A stretch of DNA of 64,000 bases from Nevskiales bacterium (GTDB lineage Bacteria > Pseudomonadota > Gammaproteobacteria > Steroidobacterales > GCA-2729495): positions 1 through 64,000 of the forward strand of contig WYBE01000050.1 in the NCBI GenBank assembly GCA_011526045.1, read 5' to 3'. The notes beneath the pieces are model-generated. The model was not told the DNA's origin. It did not search any database and was given only the letters and a program-made list of their open reading frames with translations. The translations under genes were made by a program, and so were the position numbers. Positions within the stretch are counted from its first letter, which is position 1. Each line of letters starts with the position of its first letter. Below, piece by piece: positions 17,192 to 25,891 of this stretch.

Positions 17192-17929
17192 CTAGTCCGC
17201 CTTCCTGAGTTCGAGCACTACGGCGGTGGCATACAGCCAGGCGGCGATCACGATCACGAAATAGAAAGCGTCACGCAGGTCGATGACGCCCTTGCTGATC
17301 GCGTTGAAGTGGGTGAGGAAGCTCAGGCCGGAGACCATGTCCACCAGCCATTGCGGTGCCCAGCCGGCGAAGAAGTCGAGCACGAGCGGGAAGCCGGCCA
17401 GGAGGAAGACGAAGCAGATCACCACGGTGATGATGAACGCCACGACCTGGTTGCGGTTGGCCGCCGAGATGCACGAGCCGATGGCGAGGAAGCCGCCCGC
17501 CATAAGCAGGCTGCCGAGATAGGCGGCCAGGATCACGCCGTTGTCCGGTTCGCCGAGGTAGTTGACCGTCAGCCAGATCGGGAAGGTGAGGGCGAGCGCA
17601 ATGGCCGTGAACGCCCAGGCGGCGAGGAACTTGCCGACCACCGCCGCGGTGGTGGTGACCGGCAGCGTCATCAGCAGCTCGATGCTCCCGGACTTGCGCT
17701 CTTCCGCCCACAGCCGCATGGAAATGGCTGGCACCAGGAACAGGTACAGCCAGGGGTGGAAGTTGAAGAACGGGGTGAGATCGGCCTGGCCGCGCTCGTA
17801 GAAGCCGCCGAGGTAGAAGGTGAAGATGCCCATCAGGGCCAGGAAGATGACGATGAATACATACGCAAGCGGCGTCGCGAAATACGCGCGCAGTTCGCGC
17901 GCGGCGATGATGCGGATGCCGTTCATCAT
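17192..17929 (-). CDS. ABC-2 permease, GldF-like
   Basis: A 245-residue integral membrane protein with six predicted spans. The N-terminus is IIAARELRAYFATPLAY, and the conserved WAEERKSGSIELLMTLP motif after the second span is typical of GldF/NosY-type ABC-2 permeases. The start ATG (17929) overlaps the stop of the ATPase gene, so the two are translationally coupled. It should pair with the GldA-like ATPase and the GldG-like protein to form one complex. Confidence 0.9.
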   Translation of the reverse strand: MMNGIRIIAARELRAYFATPLAYVFIVIFLALMGIFTFYLGGFYERGQADLTPFFNFHPWLYLFLVPAISMRLWAEERKSGSIELLMTLPVTTTAAVVGKFLAAWAFTAIALALTFPIWLTVNYLGEPDNGVILAAYLGSLLMAGGFLAIGSCISAANRNQVVAFIITVVICFVFLLAGFPLVLDFFAGWAPQWLVDMVSGLSFLTHFNAISKGVIDLRDAFYFVIVIAAWLYATAVVLELRKAD

Positions 17930-18861
17930 GCGGCCTCTTTTTCGGTGATGCTGCGGAAGACCTCGTCCATGCGGCCGGACTCCAGGTGCATCTGCTCGAG
18001 TGCCCATTGGCGCGCGCCGGCAAGATCTCCGACGGAGGTGAGGATGTGGGCCGCACCTTTCGGGAAGGCGGTGACCGAGCGCGCCTGTTCGTTCATCTCG
18101 ACGTGGTCCACATTGCCGAGCGCGCGCAGCTCCGCAGCCGCCGTCTTCAGGTCGGAGGCCTTTTCGAAACGCAGCGTGACCGCGTTGTGGTAACGGGAGC
18201 GGCGGATCAGGGCCGCGGGCGTATCGTCGGCCACGATCCGGCCCGAGGAGATGATGATGGCGCGATTGCAGACGGCTTCCACCTCCTCGAGGATGTGGGT
18301 GGAGATGACGATGATCTTGTCTTTCGCCATGGCGCTGATCAGTTCGCGCACCTCGTGCTTCTGGTTCGGGTCGAGCCCGTCCGTCGGCTCGTCGAGAATC
18401 AGCACCGGCGGGTCGTGCAGGATTGCCTGGGCGAGGCCCACCCGGCGCCGGAACCCCTTCGACAGCGTCTCGATGCGCTGGTCGAGAACGCGCTCGAGAT
18501 GCAGGCGGGCCGTGACGTCGCCGAGACGCTTCCTGCGGTTCTCGCCCTGCAGGCCGCGGATGTCGGCAATGAATCCCAGGAAGTGCCGCGGCGTCATCTC
18601 GCCGTAGGACGGCGCGCCTTCCGGCAGGTAGCCGAGGCAGCGCTTGGCCTCGGTCGGGCGGTCTTCGACGGAGAAGCCGCAGATTTCGGCGCGCCCGGAA
18701 GTCGGCGGCACGAATCCGGCGAGCATGCGCATGGTGGTGGTCTTGCCCGCGCCATTCGGCCCGAGAAAACCCAGCACTTCGCCGGCCTGGACGGTGAAAC
18801 TGAGGTTGTCCACGGCCCGCAACGGGCCGTATTGCTTCGACAGCGACTCGGCTCTGATCAT
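17926..18861 (-). CDS. ABC transporter ATP-binding protein, GldA-like
   Basis: A 311-residue ATPase with Walker A GPNGAGKTTT, a Q-loop region around YLPEGAP, an LSKGFRRRVG signature (the degenerate form common in ABC-2 ATPases), Walker B LILDEPTDGLDP and the switch His in STHILEEVE. The C-terminal 90 residues form the accessory domain seen in GldA and NatA proteins. ATG 18861 follows an AAGGGCGGAG site. An inverted repeat TCACG-GGAA-CGTGA at 18905-18918 lies 44 bases upstream and may be an operator. It is the first gene of the ATPase-permease-GldG-DUF4340 operon. Confidence 0.9.
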   Translation of the reverse strand: MIRAESLSKQYGPLRAVDNLSFTVQAGEVLGFLGPNGAGKTTTMRMLAGFVPPTSGRAEICGFSVEDRPTEAKRCLGYLPEGAPSYGEMTPRHFLGFIADIRGLQGENRRKRLGDVTARLHLERVLDQRIETLSKGFRRRVGLAQAILHDPPVLILDEPTDGLDPNQKHEVRELISAMAKDKIIVISTHILEEVEAVCNRAIIISSGRIVADDTPAALIRRSRYHNAVTLRFEKASDLKTAAAELRALGNVDHVEMNEQARSVTAFPKGAAHILTSVGDLAGARQWALEQMHLESGRMDEVFRSITEKEAA

Positions 18862-19047
18862 GCTCCGCCCTTCTTTGCTGCTGCGCGCGACTGCCGCTCT
18901 TGCATCACGGGAACGTGACGTCAGCCCCACGGGATCGGACTGGAGCGCCGGTATTTTGCACAGGGGAGCCGCCTAATCAAGGCGCGACAGCGTCCGGCTG
19001 CGTCGCGGCTGCGGCCGGTGCCGGGCGACTGCGCTGCGATGCCATGC

Positions 19048-21765
19048 TCAGTCGGCGGCGATCGCGCGGATCTCGTCGAAGCCGAGCGACGCCAGTTGCG
19101 GTTCGATCCTGGCGCGGTCGCCGACCACCACGACGACCTGCTGGCCGGGCTCGATGTAGGCCTGCGCTGCGCGATTGACGTCGGCGAGCGTCACGGCCCG
19201 GACGGCATCGGCATAGCGGGCCCAGTAATCGTCCGGCAGGCCGAAGCGCACGCTTTCCGCGAGCGCGCCGGCAACCGCGCCGGCAGTCTCCCACCGGCCG
19301 GCAAGGCCGAGCGTCTCCGTGGTCTTGACCCGCTCGAGTTCGGCGGCCGTGACCGGTCGCTCGCCGGTGATCGCGCGCATTTCCCTGCGCAGCTCCGTCA
19401 ATGCCTCGGCCGTCTTGTCCGTCTGGACCGGCGCGTAGGCGAAGAACGGCCGCGGCCCGCGTGCTTCGACCAGCGAAGTGTAGGCGCCGTAGGCCCAGTG
19501 CTTGTCCTCGCGCAGGTTCATGTTGATGCGCGCCGACACCTGGCCGCCGAGGACGTTGTTCATCATCTGGATCGCCAGCTCGTCGGGATTGGCGTAGGGC
19601 GGCAGGGTCTGCCCGACGAAGATCACCGACTGGTCGGCGCCCGGGCGGTCGAGCAGGTAGAGCACGTTGCCTTGCGCGCGTTGCGGCGGGCCGATCTCCC
19701 GGCGCGGAACATCGCCTGGCTTCCAGTCGCCGAGATGGCGTTCCAGCAGCGCGCGCAGCTCCGGCATCGTGATATCGCCGGAGGCGACCAGGGTCGCGTG
19801 ATTGGGCCGGAACCACGTGGCGTGATAGGCGGCAAGATCCTCGCGCCGCAGGGCCTTGATCGACGCCTCGGTGCCCGATCCGGTCAACGGGTTGGCGTAG
19901 GGGTGATTGGCGCCGTACAGCAGTTTCGGCAGGACCCGCAGCGCCATCGCGTTCGGCCGGGTCTGCTCCTGTTTCAGGGCGGCGATGTGGATGCCCCGCA
20001 GGCGTTCCAGGTCCTTCTCCGGGAAGGTCGGATTGAGCACGACATCGGCGAACACCGCGATCGAGGGTTCCAGCCGGTCGCGCAGCGCCGAGAGCGCCAC
20101 GTAGGCGGTGTCGAGATTGGCACCGGCGCTCAGGTTCGCGCCGAGCAGCGCCAGCTCTTCGCTGATCTGGAGCGCGCTGCGGGTCGTGGTGCCCTCGTCG
20201 AGCATGCTCGTGGCGAGGCTTGCCAGCCCGGTGCGATCAGACGGGTCGGTCGAATGCCCGCCCTCGAGGATCAGCTGCATTTCCACCAGCCCGAGGCCGG
20301 GCCGCGGCGCGAGCACGAGCTGCAGCCCGTTGCCGAGCGCGGCGCGCTCGACCGCGGGGAACTGCACCGGCGGCGGCGGTCCGGCCTGCGGCAGGCTGCT
20401 GCGGTCCGCGCCGGTGCTCGCCGCGGAGTAGGCGGGGTAGGGCAGCACGGTCAGTGTAAAGGAGCCGGGGCCGAACCATTCCGCAGCGACCCGGCGCAGG
20501 TCTTCCGGTCGCGCGGCTTCGAGTGCGGCGAGGTCGTCCTTCCAGGCGTCCGGGCGTCCGCCGAGCACCATGCTCTCGGCGAGCGTGCCCGCCTTGCCGC
20601 TGAAGCCCCCGACCCGTTCGATGCTGCGCACGAATCCGGCCCGAAAGCTGGTGGTCACCCGCTCGAGTTCGCTGCGCGTCGGTCCCTTGCGCATGAAGGC
20701 CTGCAGTTCCTCGGCGATGGCGGTCTCGATGTCGGCGAGATTCGCGTCCTGCTGCGCCGAGACCACCAGGTAGCTCACGCCTGCGATCTCGAACGCGAGC
20801 GTACCGAGCGAGACGTCGGTGGCGAGACGATCACGGTAGACGAGCCGCTGGTAGAGGCGCGAGTTCTTGTCGCCGGCGAGCACCGCGGCGGCGAGCGCCA
20901 GATGGCGGGCGTCGGCGCTGCCCCACTCCGGCCCCACCCAGGCCCGGTAGATGCGCGCCTGCGGCACGCGGTCCTGGATGGTCATGCGCCGGTCGTCCTG
21001 CCGGCGCGGGATCCACACACCCGGACGGGTGAGCGGCGGGCCGGCGGGAATGTCGCCGAAGTACAGGCGCGCTTTTGCCATCGCCTCTTCGGTGTCGATG
21101 TCGCCGGCGATCACGAGTACCGCGTTGTCGGGTCCGTACCAGGTGGCGAACCAGTCGCGCACGTCTTCGAGCTTCGCGGCATCGAGGTCCGCCATGGAAC
21201 CGATGGTTTCCCAGGAGTAGGGGTGATCGGCGGGGAACAGCGCCGGCTGGATGTACTCCCAGACCCGGCCGTAGGGCTGGTTGTCGCCCTGCCGCTTCTC
21301 GTTCTGCACGACTCCGCGTTGTTCGTCGAGTTTCTCCTGGCTGATCGCGCCGGCGAAGTGCCCCATGCGATCGGACTCGAGCCAGAGCGCGCCGTCGAGC
21401 GCGTTCCGCGGCACGGTCTGGAAGTAATTGGTGCGGTCGTACCAGGTGGTGGCGTTGAAGTCGGTCGAGCCGAGGCTTTCGAGCGCCGTCAGGTACTCGC
21501 CGTCGTAGTTCTCGGTGCCCTGGAACATCAGGTGCTCGAACAGATGGGCGAAACCGGTGCGGCCATGCACCTCGTTCTTGGAGCCGACGTGGTACCAGAT
21601 GTTGACCGCGACGATCGGTGCCTTGCGATCCTCGTGCACGATGACGGTGAGCCCGTTGTCGAGCACCTCCTTGTGAAACGGGATGTCGATGCCGGCCGCG
21701 CCGATGGCTGCGGACCACGCCAGCACGACAGGCAGACAGAGTCTTGCGAAGGCGCTCGGATTCAT
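19048..21765 (-). CDS. M16-family zinc peptidase, two-repeat form
   Basis: A 905-residue exported peptidase. A signal sequence (residues 1-24) precedes two M16 halves. The first carries the inverted zinc motif H74-LF-E77-H78 and a downstream Glu; the second half lacks HxxEH and is the usual inactive clam-shell partner. It resembles PqqL/YmxG-like periplasmic M16 peptidases that degrade unfolded peptides. ATG 21765 is chosen because it starts the signal peptide. It is divergent from the proline iminopeptidase gene; an exported oligopeptidase next to a cytoplasmic proline peptidase would fit peptide recycling. Confidence 0.92.
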   Translation of the reverse strand: MNPSAFARLCLPVVLAWSAAIGAAGIDIPFHKEVLDNGLTVIVHEDRKAPIVAVNIWYHVGSKNEVHGRTGFAHLFEHLMFQGTENYDGEYLTALESLGSTDFNATTWYDRTNYFQTVPRNALDGALWLESDRMGHFAGAISQEKLDEQRGVVQNEKRQGDNQPYGRVWEYIQPALFPADHPYSWETIGSMADLDAAKLEDVRDWFATWYGPDNAVLVIAGDIDTEEAMAKARLYFGDIPAGPPLTRPGVWIPRRQDDRRMTIQDRVPQARIYRAWVGPEWGSADARHLALAAAVLAGDKNSRLYQRLVYRDRLATDVSLGTLAFEIAGVSYLVVSAQQDANLADIETAIAEELQAFMRKGPTRSELERVTTSFRAGFVRSIERVGGFSGKAGTLAESMVLGGRPDAWKDDLAALEAARPEDLRRVAAEWFGPGSFTLTVLPYPAYSAASTGADRSSLPQAGPPPPVQFPAVERAALGNGLQLVLAPRPGLGLVEMQLILEGGHSTDPSDRTGLASLATSMLDEGTTTRSALQISEELALLGANLSAGANLDTAYVALSALRDRLEPSIAVFADVVLNPTFPEKDLERLRGIHIAALKQEQTRPNAMALRVLPKLLYGANHPYANPLTGSGTEASIKALRREDLAAYHATWFRPNHATLVASGDITMPELRALLERHLGDWKPGDVPRREIGPPQRAQGNVLYLLDRPGADQSVIFVGQTLPPYANPDELAIQMMNNVLGGQVSARINMNLREDKHWAYGAYTSLVEARGPRPFFAYAPVQTDKTAEALTELRREMRAITGERPVTAAELERVKTTETLGLAGRWETAGAVAGALAESVRFGLPDDYWARYADAVRAVTLADVNRAAQAYIEPGQQVVVVVGDRARIEPQLASLGFDEIRAIAAD

Positions 21766-21849
21766 GGGTTCACTCGTGCCGGGGGCGAAAAATGGGGCGC
21801 GGCGGATTCTAGCAGGGGCAGGTGACACGGACCGGCGCAGCAACACGGC

Positions 21850-21855
21850 TATACT
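21850..21855 (+). promoter_or_regulatory. Candidate -10 element giving a leaderless pip mRNA
   Basis: TATACT is followed after 8 bases by the ATG at 21864. A start site at the normal distance would fall within one or two bases of the initiation codon, and no Shine-Dalgarno sequence precedes it. Confidence 0.45.
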
Positions 21856-21863
21856 GCCGTCCC

Positions 21864-22841
21864 ATGCCCGGAAATGTGCCAAATCGGGAGCGGCTGCGCG
21901 GCCTGTATCCCGAGATCGAGCCTTACCGCAGCGGTTACCTGCGCGTGTCGCCCCTGCACGAGATTTATTTCGAGGAGTGCGGCAATCCACGCGGCAAGCC
22001 CGCGGTGTTCCTGCATGGCGGGCCCGGCGCAGGCGGGGATGCGACGCCGCGGCGATTCTTCGATCCGGCGCGTTATCGCATCGTGCTGTTCGACCAGCGC
22101 GGTTGCGCCCGCAGTCGTCCCCATGCCGAACTGCGCGAGAACACGACGCAGCACCTCGTCGCCGATATCGAGCGGCTGCGCGAGGAACTCGGCATCGCCC
22201 GCTGGCTGGTCTTCGGCGGGTCCTGGGGCAGTACGCTGGCGCTGGTCTACGCCGAGCGACACCCCGAGCGCGTCACGGAGCTCGTGTTGCGCGGCATCTT
22301 CATGCTGCGCCCCGCCGAACTGCGCTGGTTCTACCAGCACGGCGCCAGCGAGATCTTTCCGGACCGCTGGGAGCACTACCTGCGGCCGATACCGGCCGCT
22401 GAGCGCGACGATCTGCTCGGCGCCTACCATCGCCGCCTCACGGGCGACGATGCGGCCACCGCCCGGGAAGCCGCGCGCGCGTGGTCGGTATGGGAGGGCG
22501 CGACCAGCCACCTGTTCGAGTCGGAGCAGACGGTGGCGCGCTTCGGCGCGGACGACTTCGCGCTGGCACTGGCCCGCATCGAGGCCCACTATTTCGTCAA
22601 TGGCGGGTTCTTCGATGCGCCGGAGCAGATCCTGCGCGACGCGGGCCGGATCCGGCATATCCCCGGGGTGATCGTGCAGGGGCGCTATGACGTCGTCTGC
22701 CCGATGGTCTCGGCCTGGGATCTGCATCGCGCCTGGCCGGAGGCACAGCTGCGCCTGGTGCCCGACGCAGGTCACTCGGCCTTCGAGCCCGGCATCACCC
22801 ATGAACTCATCGCAGCGACAGACAGGTTTTCCGAGGCATGA
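21864..22841 (+). CDS. pip: Proline iminopeptidase
   Basis: Alpha/beta hydrolase that removes N-terminal proline from peptides. The 325-residue protein has the oxyanion HGGPG motif (residues 51-55), the DQRGCARS loop, and the nucleophile S120 in GGSWGS. The catalytic Asp lies in the QGRYDVVCP segment and His in DAGHSAFE near the C-terminus. Length and motifs match the S33 family. The last four bases overlap the start of the dihydroorotase gene (ATGA), indicating a two-gene operon. Confidence 0.94.
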   Translation: MPGNVPNRERLRGLYPEIEPYRSGYLRVSPLHEIYFEECGNPRGKPAVFLHGGPGAGGDATPRRFFDPARYRIVLFDQRGCARSRPHAELRENTTQHLVADIERLREELGIARWLVFGGSWGSTLALVYAERHPERVTELVLRGIFMLRPAELRWFYQHGASEIFPDRWEHYLRPIPAAERDDLLGAYHRRLTGDDAATAREAARAWSVWEGATSHLFESEQTVARFGADDFALALARIEAHYFVNGGFFDAPEQILRDAGRIRHIPGVIVQGRYDVVCPMVSAWDLHRAWPEAQLRLVPDAGHSAFEPGITHELIAATDRFSEA

Positions 22842-24184
22842 GCAGCAAATCCCTTCTCATCGTCAACGCCAGCATCGTCAACGAGGGGCAGATCACGCAG
22901 GGTGACGTGTTCGTCCGCGACGGGCGCATCGAGAAGGTAGGATTCGCGCTTACCGGGCAGCAGGCGGACCGGGTGATCGATGCGCGCGGCCGCCACCTGC
23001 TGCCCGGCATGATCGACGATCAGGTGCACTTCCGCGAGCCCGGGCTCACGCACAAGGGCGATATCGCCACGGAGTCGGCGGCCGCGGCCGCGGGCGGCAT
23101 CACCAGCTTCATGGACATGCCGAACTCGATTCCCCAGACCATCAGCCGGGCGGCACTGGCCGACAAGTACCTGCTGGCAGCGGGCCGTGCGCGTGCGAAC
23201 TTCGCCTTCTACCTTGGCGGCGCCAACGACAACATCGAAGAGATCAAGGCTGTCCGCCCGGAGCAGACCTGCGGCGTGAAGGTGTTCATGGGCGCATCCA
23301 CCGGCAACATGCTGGTCGACGACCCGGCGGTGCTGGAGCAGATCTTCGCCCATTGTCCGTTACTCATCGCGACGCACTGCGAGGACCCGGCGCTGATCCG
23401 CGAGAACGAACGGCAGTTCGCCGAGCAGTACGGTGACGACATCCCGCCGTCCGCACACGCGCTGATACGTTCCGGAGAGGCCTGTTACCGTTCATCGTCG
23501 CTGGCGGTCGAGCTCGCGCGCCGGCATGACGCGCGCCTGCACGTCCTGCACCTGACCACCGCCAGGGAGATGGATCTGTTCGCGCCGGGGCCGCTCGCCG
23601 GCAAGCGCATCACCGCCGAGGTCTGCGTGCACCATCTCTGCCTCGACGACACGAAGTATGCGGAGCTCGGCAACCTGATGAAGTGCAATCCGGCGGTGAA
23701 GACGCCGGCGGACCGCCGCGCGCTCCTGCAGGCCCTGCAAGACGACCGCATCGACGTGGTCGCCACGGACCACGCGCCGCACCCGTTGCGCGAGAAGGAG
23801 CAGCCGTACCGGCGCGCGCCGAGCGGTCTGCCGCTCGCCCAGCACGCGTTGCCGCTCATGCTCGAGCATTTTCACGACGGCGCGCTGTCGCTGGAGACGA
23901 TCGTGCGCAAGACGAGCCACGCGGTGGCGGAGCTGTTCGGCATCCGCGACCGCGGCTACATCCGCGAGGGCTACTGGGCCGATCTCGTGCTGGTGGACCT
24001 CAACCGCAGTGAAGAGGTGCGCGGCGACGACTGCCTGTACAAGGTGGCCTGGTCGCCGTTCGAGGGCATGACGTTGCGCTCGCAGATCTGCGCCACGATG
24101 GTCAACGGCGTGCTCGTGTGGGAGGACGGTGGGCTCACCGGCGAGACGCCGGGGCGGCGGCTGGAGTGCAATACGGCGCGGTAG
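22838..24184 (+). CDS. Dihydroorotase, PyrC-type class I
   Basis: A 448-residue amidohydrolase that cyclises N-carbamoyl-aspartate to dihydroorotate in pyrimidine synthesis. Visible metal and substrate residues are the DQVHFREPG motif, the carboxylated Lys in GVKVFMGA, His in THCEDPAL and HVLHLTTA, and the Asp in ATDHAPH. The length and DxHFREPG form fit the longer class I enzymes rather than the short E. coli PyrC. The start overlaps the pip stop by 4 bases. Other cyclic amidohydrolases (hydantoinase-like) share the fold, but the motifs favour dihydroorotase. Confidence 0.88.
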   Translation: MSSKSLLIVNASIVNEGQITQGDVFVRDGRIEKVGFALTGQQADRVIDARGRHLLPGMIDDQVHFREPGLTHKGDIATESAAAAAGGITSFMDMPNSIPQTISRAALADKYLLAAGRARANFAFYLGGANDNIEEIKAVRPEQTCGVKVFMGASTGNMLVDDPAVLEQIFAHCPLLIATHCEDPALIRENERQFAEQYGDDIPPSAHALIRSGEACYRSSSLAVELARRHDARLHVLHLTTAREMDLFAPGPLAGKRITAEVCVHHLCLDDTKYAELGNLMKCNPAVKTPADRRALLQALQDDRIDVVATDHAPHPLREKEQPYRRAPSGLPLAQHALPLMLEHFHDGALSLETIVRKTSHAVAELFGIRDRGYIREGYWADLVLVDLNRSEEVRGDDCLYKVAWSPFEGMTLRSQICATMVNGVLVWEDGGLTGETPGRRLECNTAR

Positions 24185-24207
24185 CCGTGCGGGAGGGAGG
24201 CGAGATC

Positions 24208-24987
24208 GTGAGGTATCCGAAGTTGAGCATCTTCCTGGCCCTGGTCGCCGCGCTGCTGGTCTGGATCCTCGTTGCCGGCATCGAACCGGAGCGCACCGAC
24301 GCCGGGCTCGCCCCGGTGGCGGCGCAGCCGGGTGCCGGCGCCGTATTCGTGATCGGTGGTACGCGCGCCACCGGGCTGGAGGTGGTCCGGCTCCTGCGTG
24401 CGCGCGGCGACGAGGTGGCCGTGCTCGCGCGGCCAACCTCGGACGCCAGCGCCGCCGAGGCGCTCGGCGCGCGCATCCTGCGGGGCGATGCCATGCAGCC
24501 GGCGGAGCTTGCCGCGGCCATGGCGTCGGACAGCTTTCGCGCGGTCGTCTCGACGCTCGGGGCCCGCGCGACGGACGGCCCGCGTCCCGATTTCGAGGGC
24601 AACCGCAACGCGGTGGACGCCGCCAAAGCCGCCGGGATCCGCCGCTTCGTGCTGGTGACGGTGATCGGCGCGGGTGGGTCACTCGACGCGGCGCCATGGA
24701 TGGCGCGTCGTTTCCTGAAGAACATCATCGGCGAGAAGACGAAGGCGGAGGACTACCTCCGCGAGAGCGGGCTCGACTACACGATCATCCGGCCCGGCGG
24801 GCTGCTCGACAAGGAACCGCAGGGCCGTGCCTTCCTGACGGCGGACACGCACGCAATGAGCTGGATCCGCCGCGCGGACCTCGCGCGGCTCGTGGTGCAG
24901 GCGCTCGATGACCCGGCGGCTATCAATAAGGTCTACCACGCTCACGATCCGGACCGCACCCGTTTCTGGGCGCTGTTCCTCGACTGA
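24208..24987 (+). CDS. Membrane-anchored NAD(P)-binding SDR-like protein
   Basis: A 259-residue protein with one N-terminal membrane helix (about residues 5-26), a short linker, then an atypical short-chain dehydrogenase fold of the NmrA/NAD(P)H-binding group. The dinucleotide loop is VIGGTRATGLEVV, and a TIIRPGGL motif occurs in the C-terminal half. No catalytic Tyr-x3-Lys is evident, so it may be a redox sensor or have a non-standard reaction. GTG 24208 has a strong GGGAGGGAGG site. Which side of the membrane the domain faces is not clear; a cytoplasmic cofactor suggests an inward orientation. Confidence 0.78.
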   Translation: MRYPKLSIFLALVAALLVWILVAGIEPERTDAGLAPVAAQPGAGAVFVIGGTRATGLEVVRLLRARGDEVAVLARPTSDASAAEALGARILRGDAMQPAELAAAMASDSFRAVVSTLGARATDGPRPDFEGNRNAVDAAKAAGIRRFVLVTVIGAGGSLDAAPWMARRFLKNIIGEKTKAEDYLRESGLDYTIIRPGGLLDKEPQGRAFLTADTHAMSWIRRADLARLVVQALDDPAAINKVYHAHDPDRTRFWALFLD

Positions 24988-25015
24988 GGCGCCGGAGGCA
25001 CGGTTTTTCGCGCGA

Positions 25016-25045
25016 TTGCCTTGGCCGATTGCGCGCCTGTACACT
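25016..25045 (+). promoter_or_regulatory. Sigma70-type promoter of the porin/pot operon
   Basis: TTGCCT (25016-25021), an 18-base spacer and TACACT (25040-25045) lie about 50 bases upstream of the porin start at 25097. Confidence 0.5.
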
Positions 25046-25096
25046 CCGGACGGCACCGGCGCGGACGCGCGGGTGCCGACGTCAAGGGGGGTAGTC

Positions 25097-25876
25097 ATGG
25101 GGATCAGGCTGGGCTGGCTGCTTGGGGGGGTGTTGTGCGCGCAGGTCGCGCAGGCGCAGTGGAGCGCCACGATCACCGGCACGACGGACTACGATTTCCG
25201 CGGCGCTTCGCAGACCTCGGGCGATGAGGCATTGCAGGGCAGCGTCGACTTCGAATCCGGTCTGTTCTACGGATCCCTCTGGGGCAGCAACGTCGATTTC
25301 GGCGACGACGTGGATGGCAGCATCGAGATCGACCTCAGCGCCGGCCTCGCGGGCGAGACGGAGCGCGGCATCGACTGGGACGTTGGCGCCGTGTACTACT
25401 TCTATCCCGGGTCCAACGAGGATGTCCAGAACGAAACCGAGGCGTTGGCCGAATATGGCGAGTTCTACGCCGGCGGCGGCTACGGCCCGGTGCAGGCGCG
25501 GCTGTGGTGGAGCCCGAGTTACCTGGATGAGAGCGAAACGGCCTACTACGCGGAAATCAACGCCGCGGTCGACCTGCCGGCGGACTTCGTCTTCAATCTC
25601 CACTACGGCTACAGCTTCGGCGATTATTTCGACGAACTCGAGAACGCGCTGGGGAATCCGGCGAGCGACATCTTCGATCCCGATTTCGACGGCGACGATG
25701 CAGAGTACGCGGACATATCCTTTGGCGTAGCCCGTGCGTTCGGACGGGTCGATACCGAGTTGAAGGTGGTGACCACGAATACCGACGACTACTTCGAGGT
25801 GGACCGTGGTCCCGGCCGCAACGACACGCGTGTCATCTTCTCGATCGGCACGACCTTCCCTTGGAGTGACGAGTAA
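25097..25876 (+). CDS. TorF-family putative porin (TIGR02001-like)
   Basis: A 259-residue outer-membrane protein: a cleavable signal ending QAQA, then alternating aromatic and polar strands typical of a beta-barrel. The N-terminal TDYDFRGASQT motif is the hallmark of the TIGR02001 group. The mature protein is strongly acidic, with many Asp/Glu in the loops, which would favour passage of cations such as polyamines. It is 15 bases upstream of potF and could provide outer-membrane entry for the same substrates; that link is inferred from position and charge. The start has a GGGGGG-rich ribosome site. Confidence 0.83.
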   Translation: MGIRLGWLLGGVLCAQVAQAQWSATITGTTDYDFRGASQTSGDEALQGSVDFESGLFYGSLWGSNVDFGDDVDGSIEIDLSAGLAGETERGIDWDVGAVYYFYPGSNEDVQNETEALAEYGEFYAGGGYGPVQARLWWSPSYLDESETAYYAEINAAVDLPADFVFNLHYGYSFGDYFDELENALGNPASDIFDPDFDGDDAEYADISFGVARAFGRVDTELKVVTTNTDDYFEVDRGPGRNDTRVIFSIGTTFPWSDE

Positions 25877-25891
25877 CCGGGGAGACCTGGC

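Noticed and set aside
15325..17208. Long plus-strand open frame opposite gldG
   Set aside because: Shadow of the GldG-type gene; no start signal and no domain resemblance.
19018..21825. Long plus-strand open frame (935 codons) opposite the M16 peptidase gene
   Set aside because: It is the antisense shadow of a gene with an intact zinc motif. Its protein is His/Arg/Gly-rich with no recognisable domains, as expected from GC-rich antisense frames.
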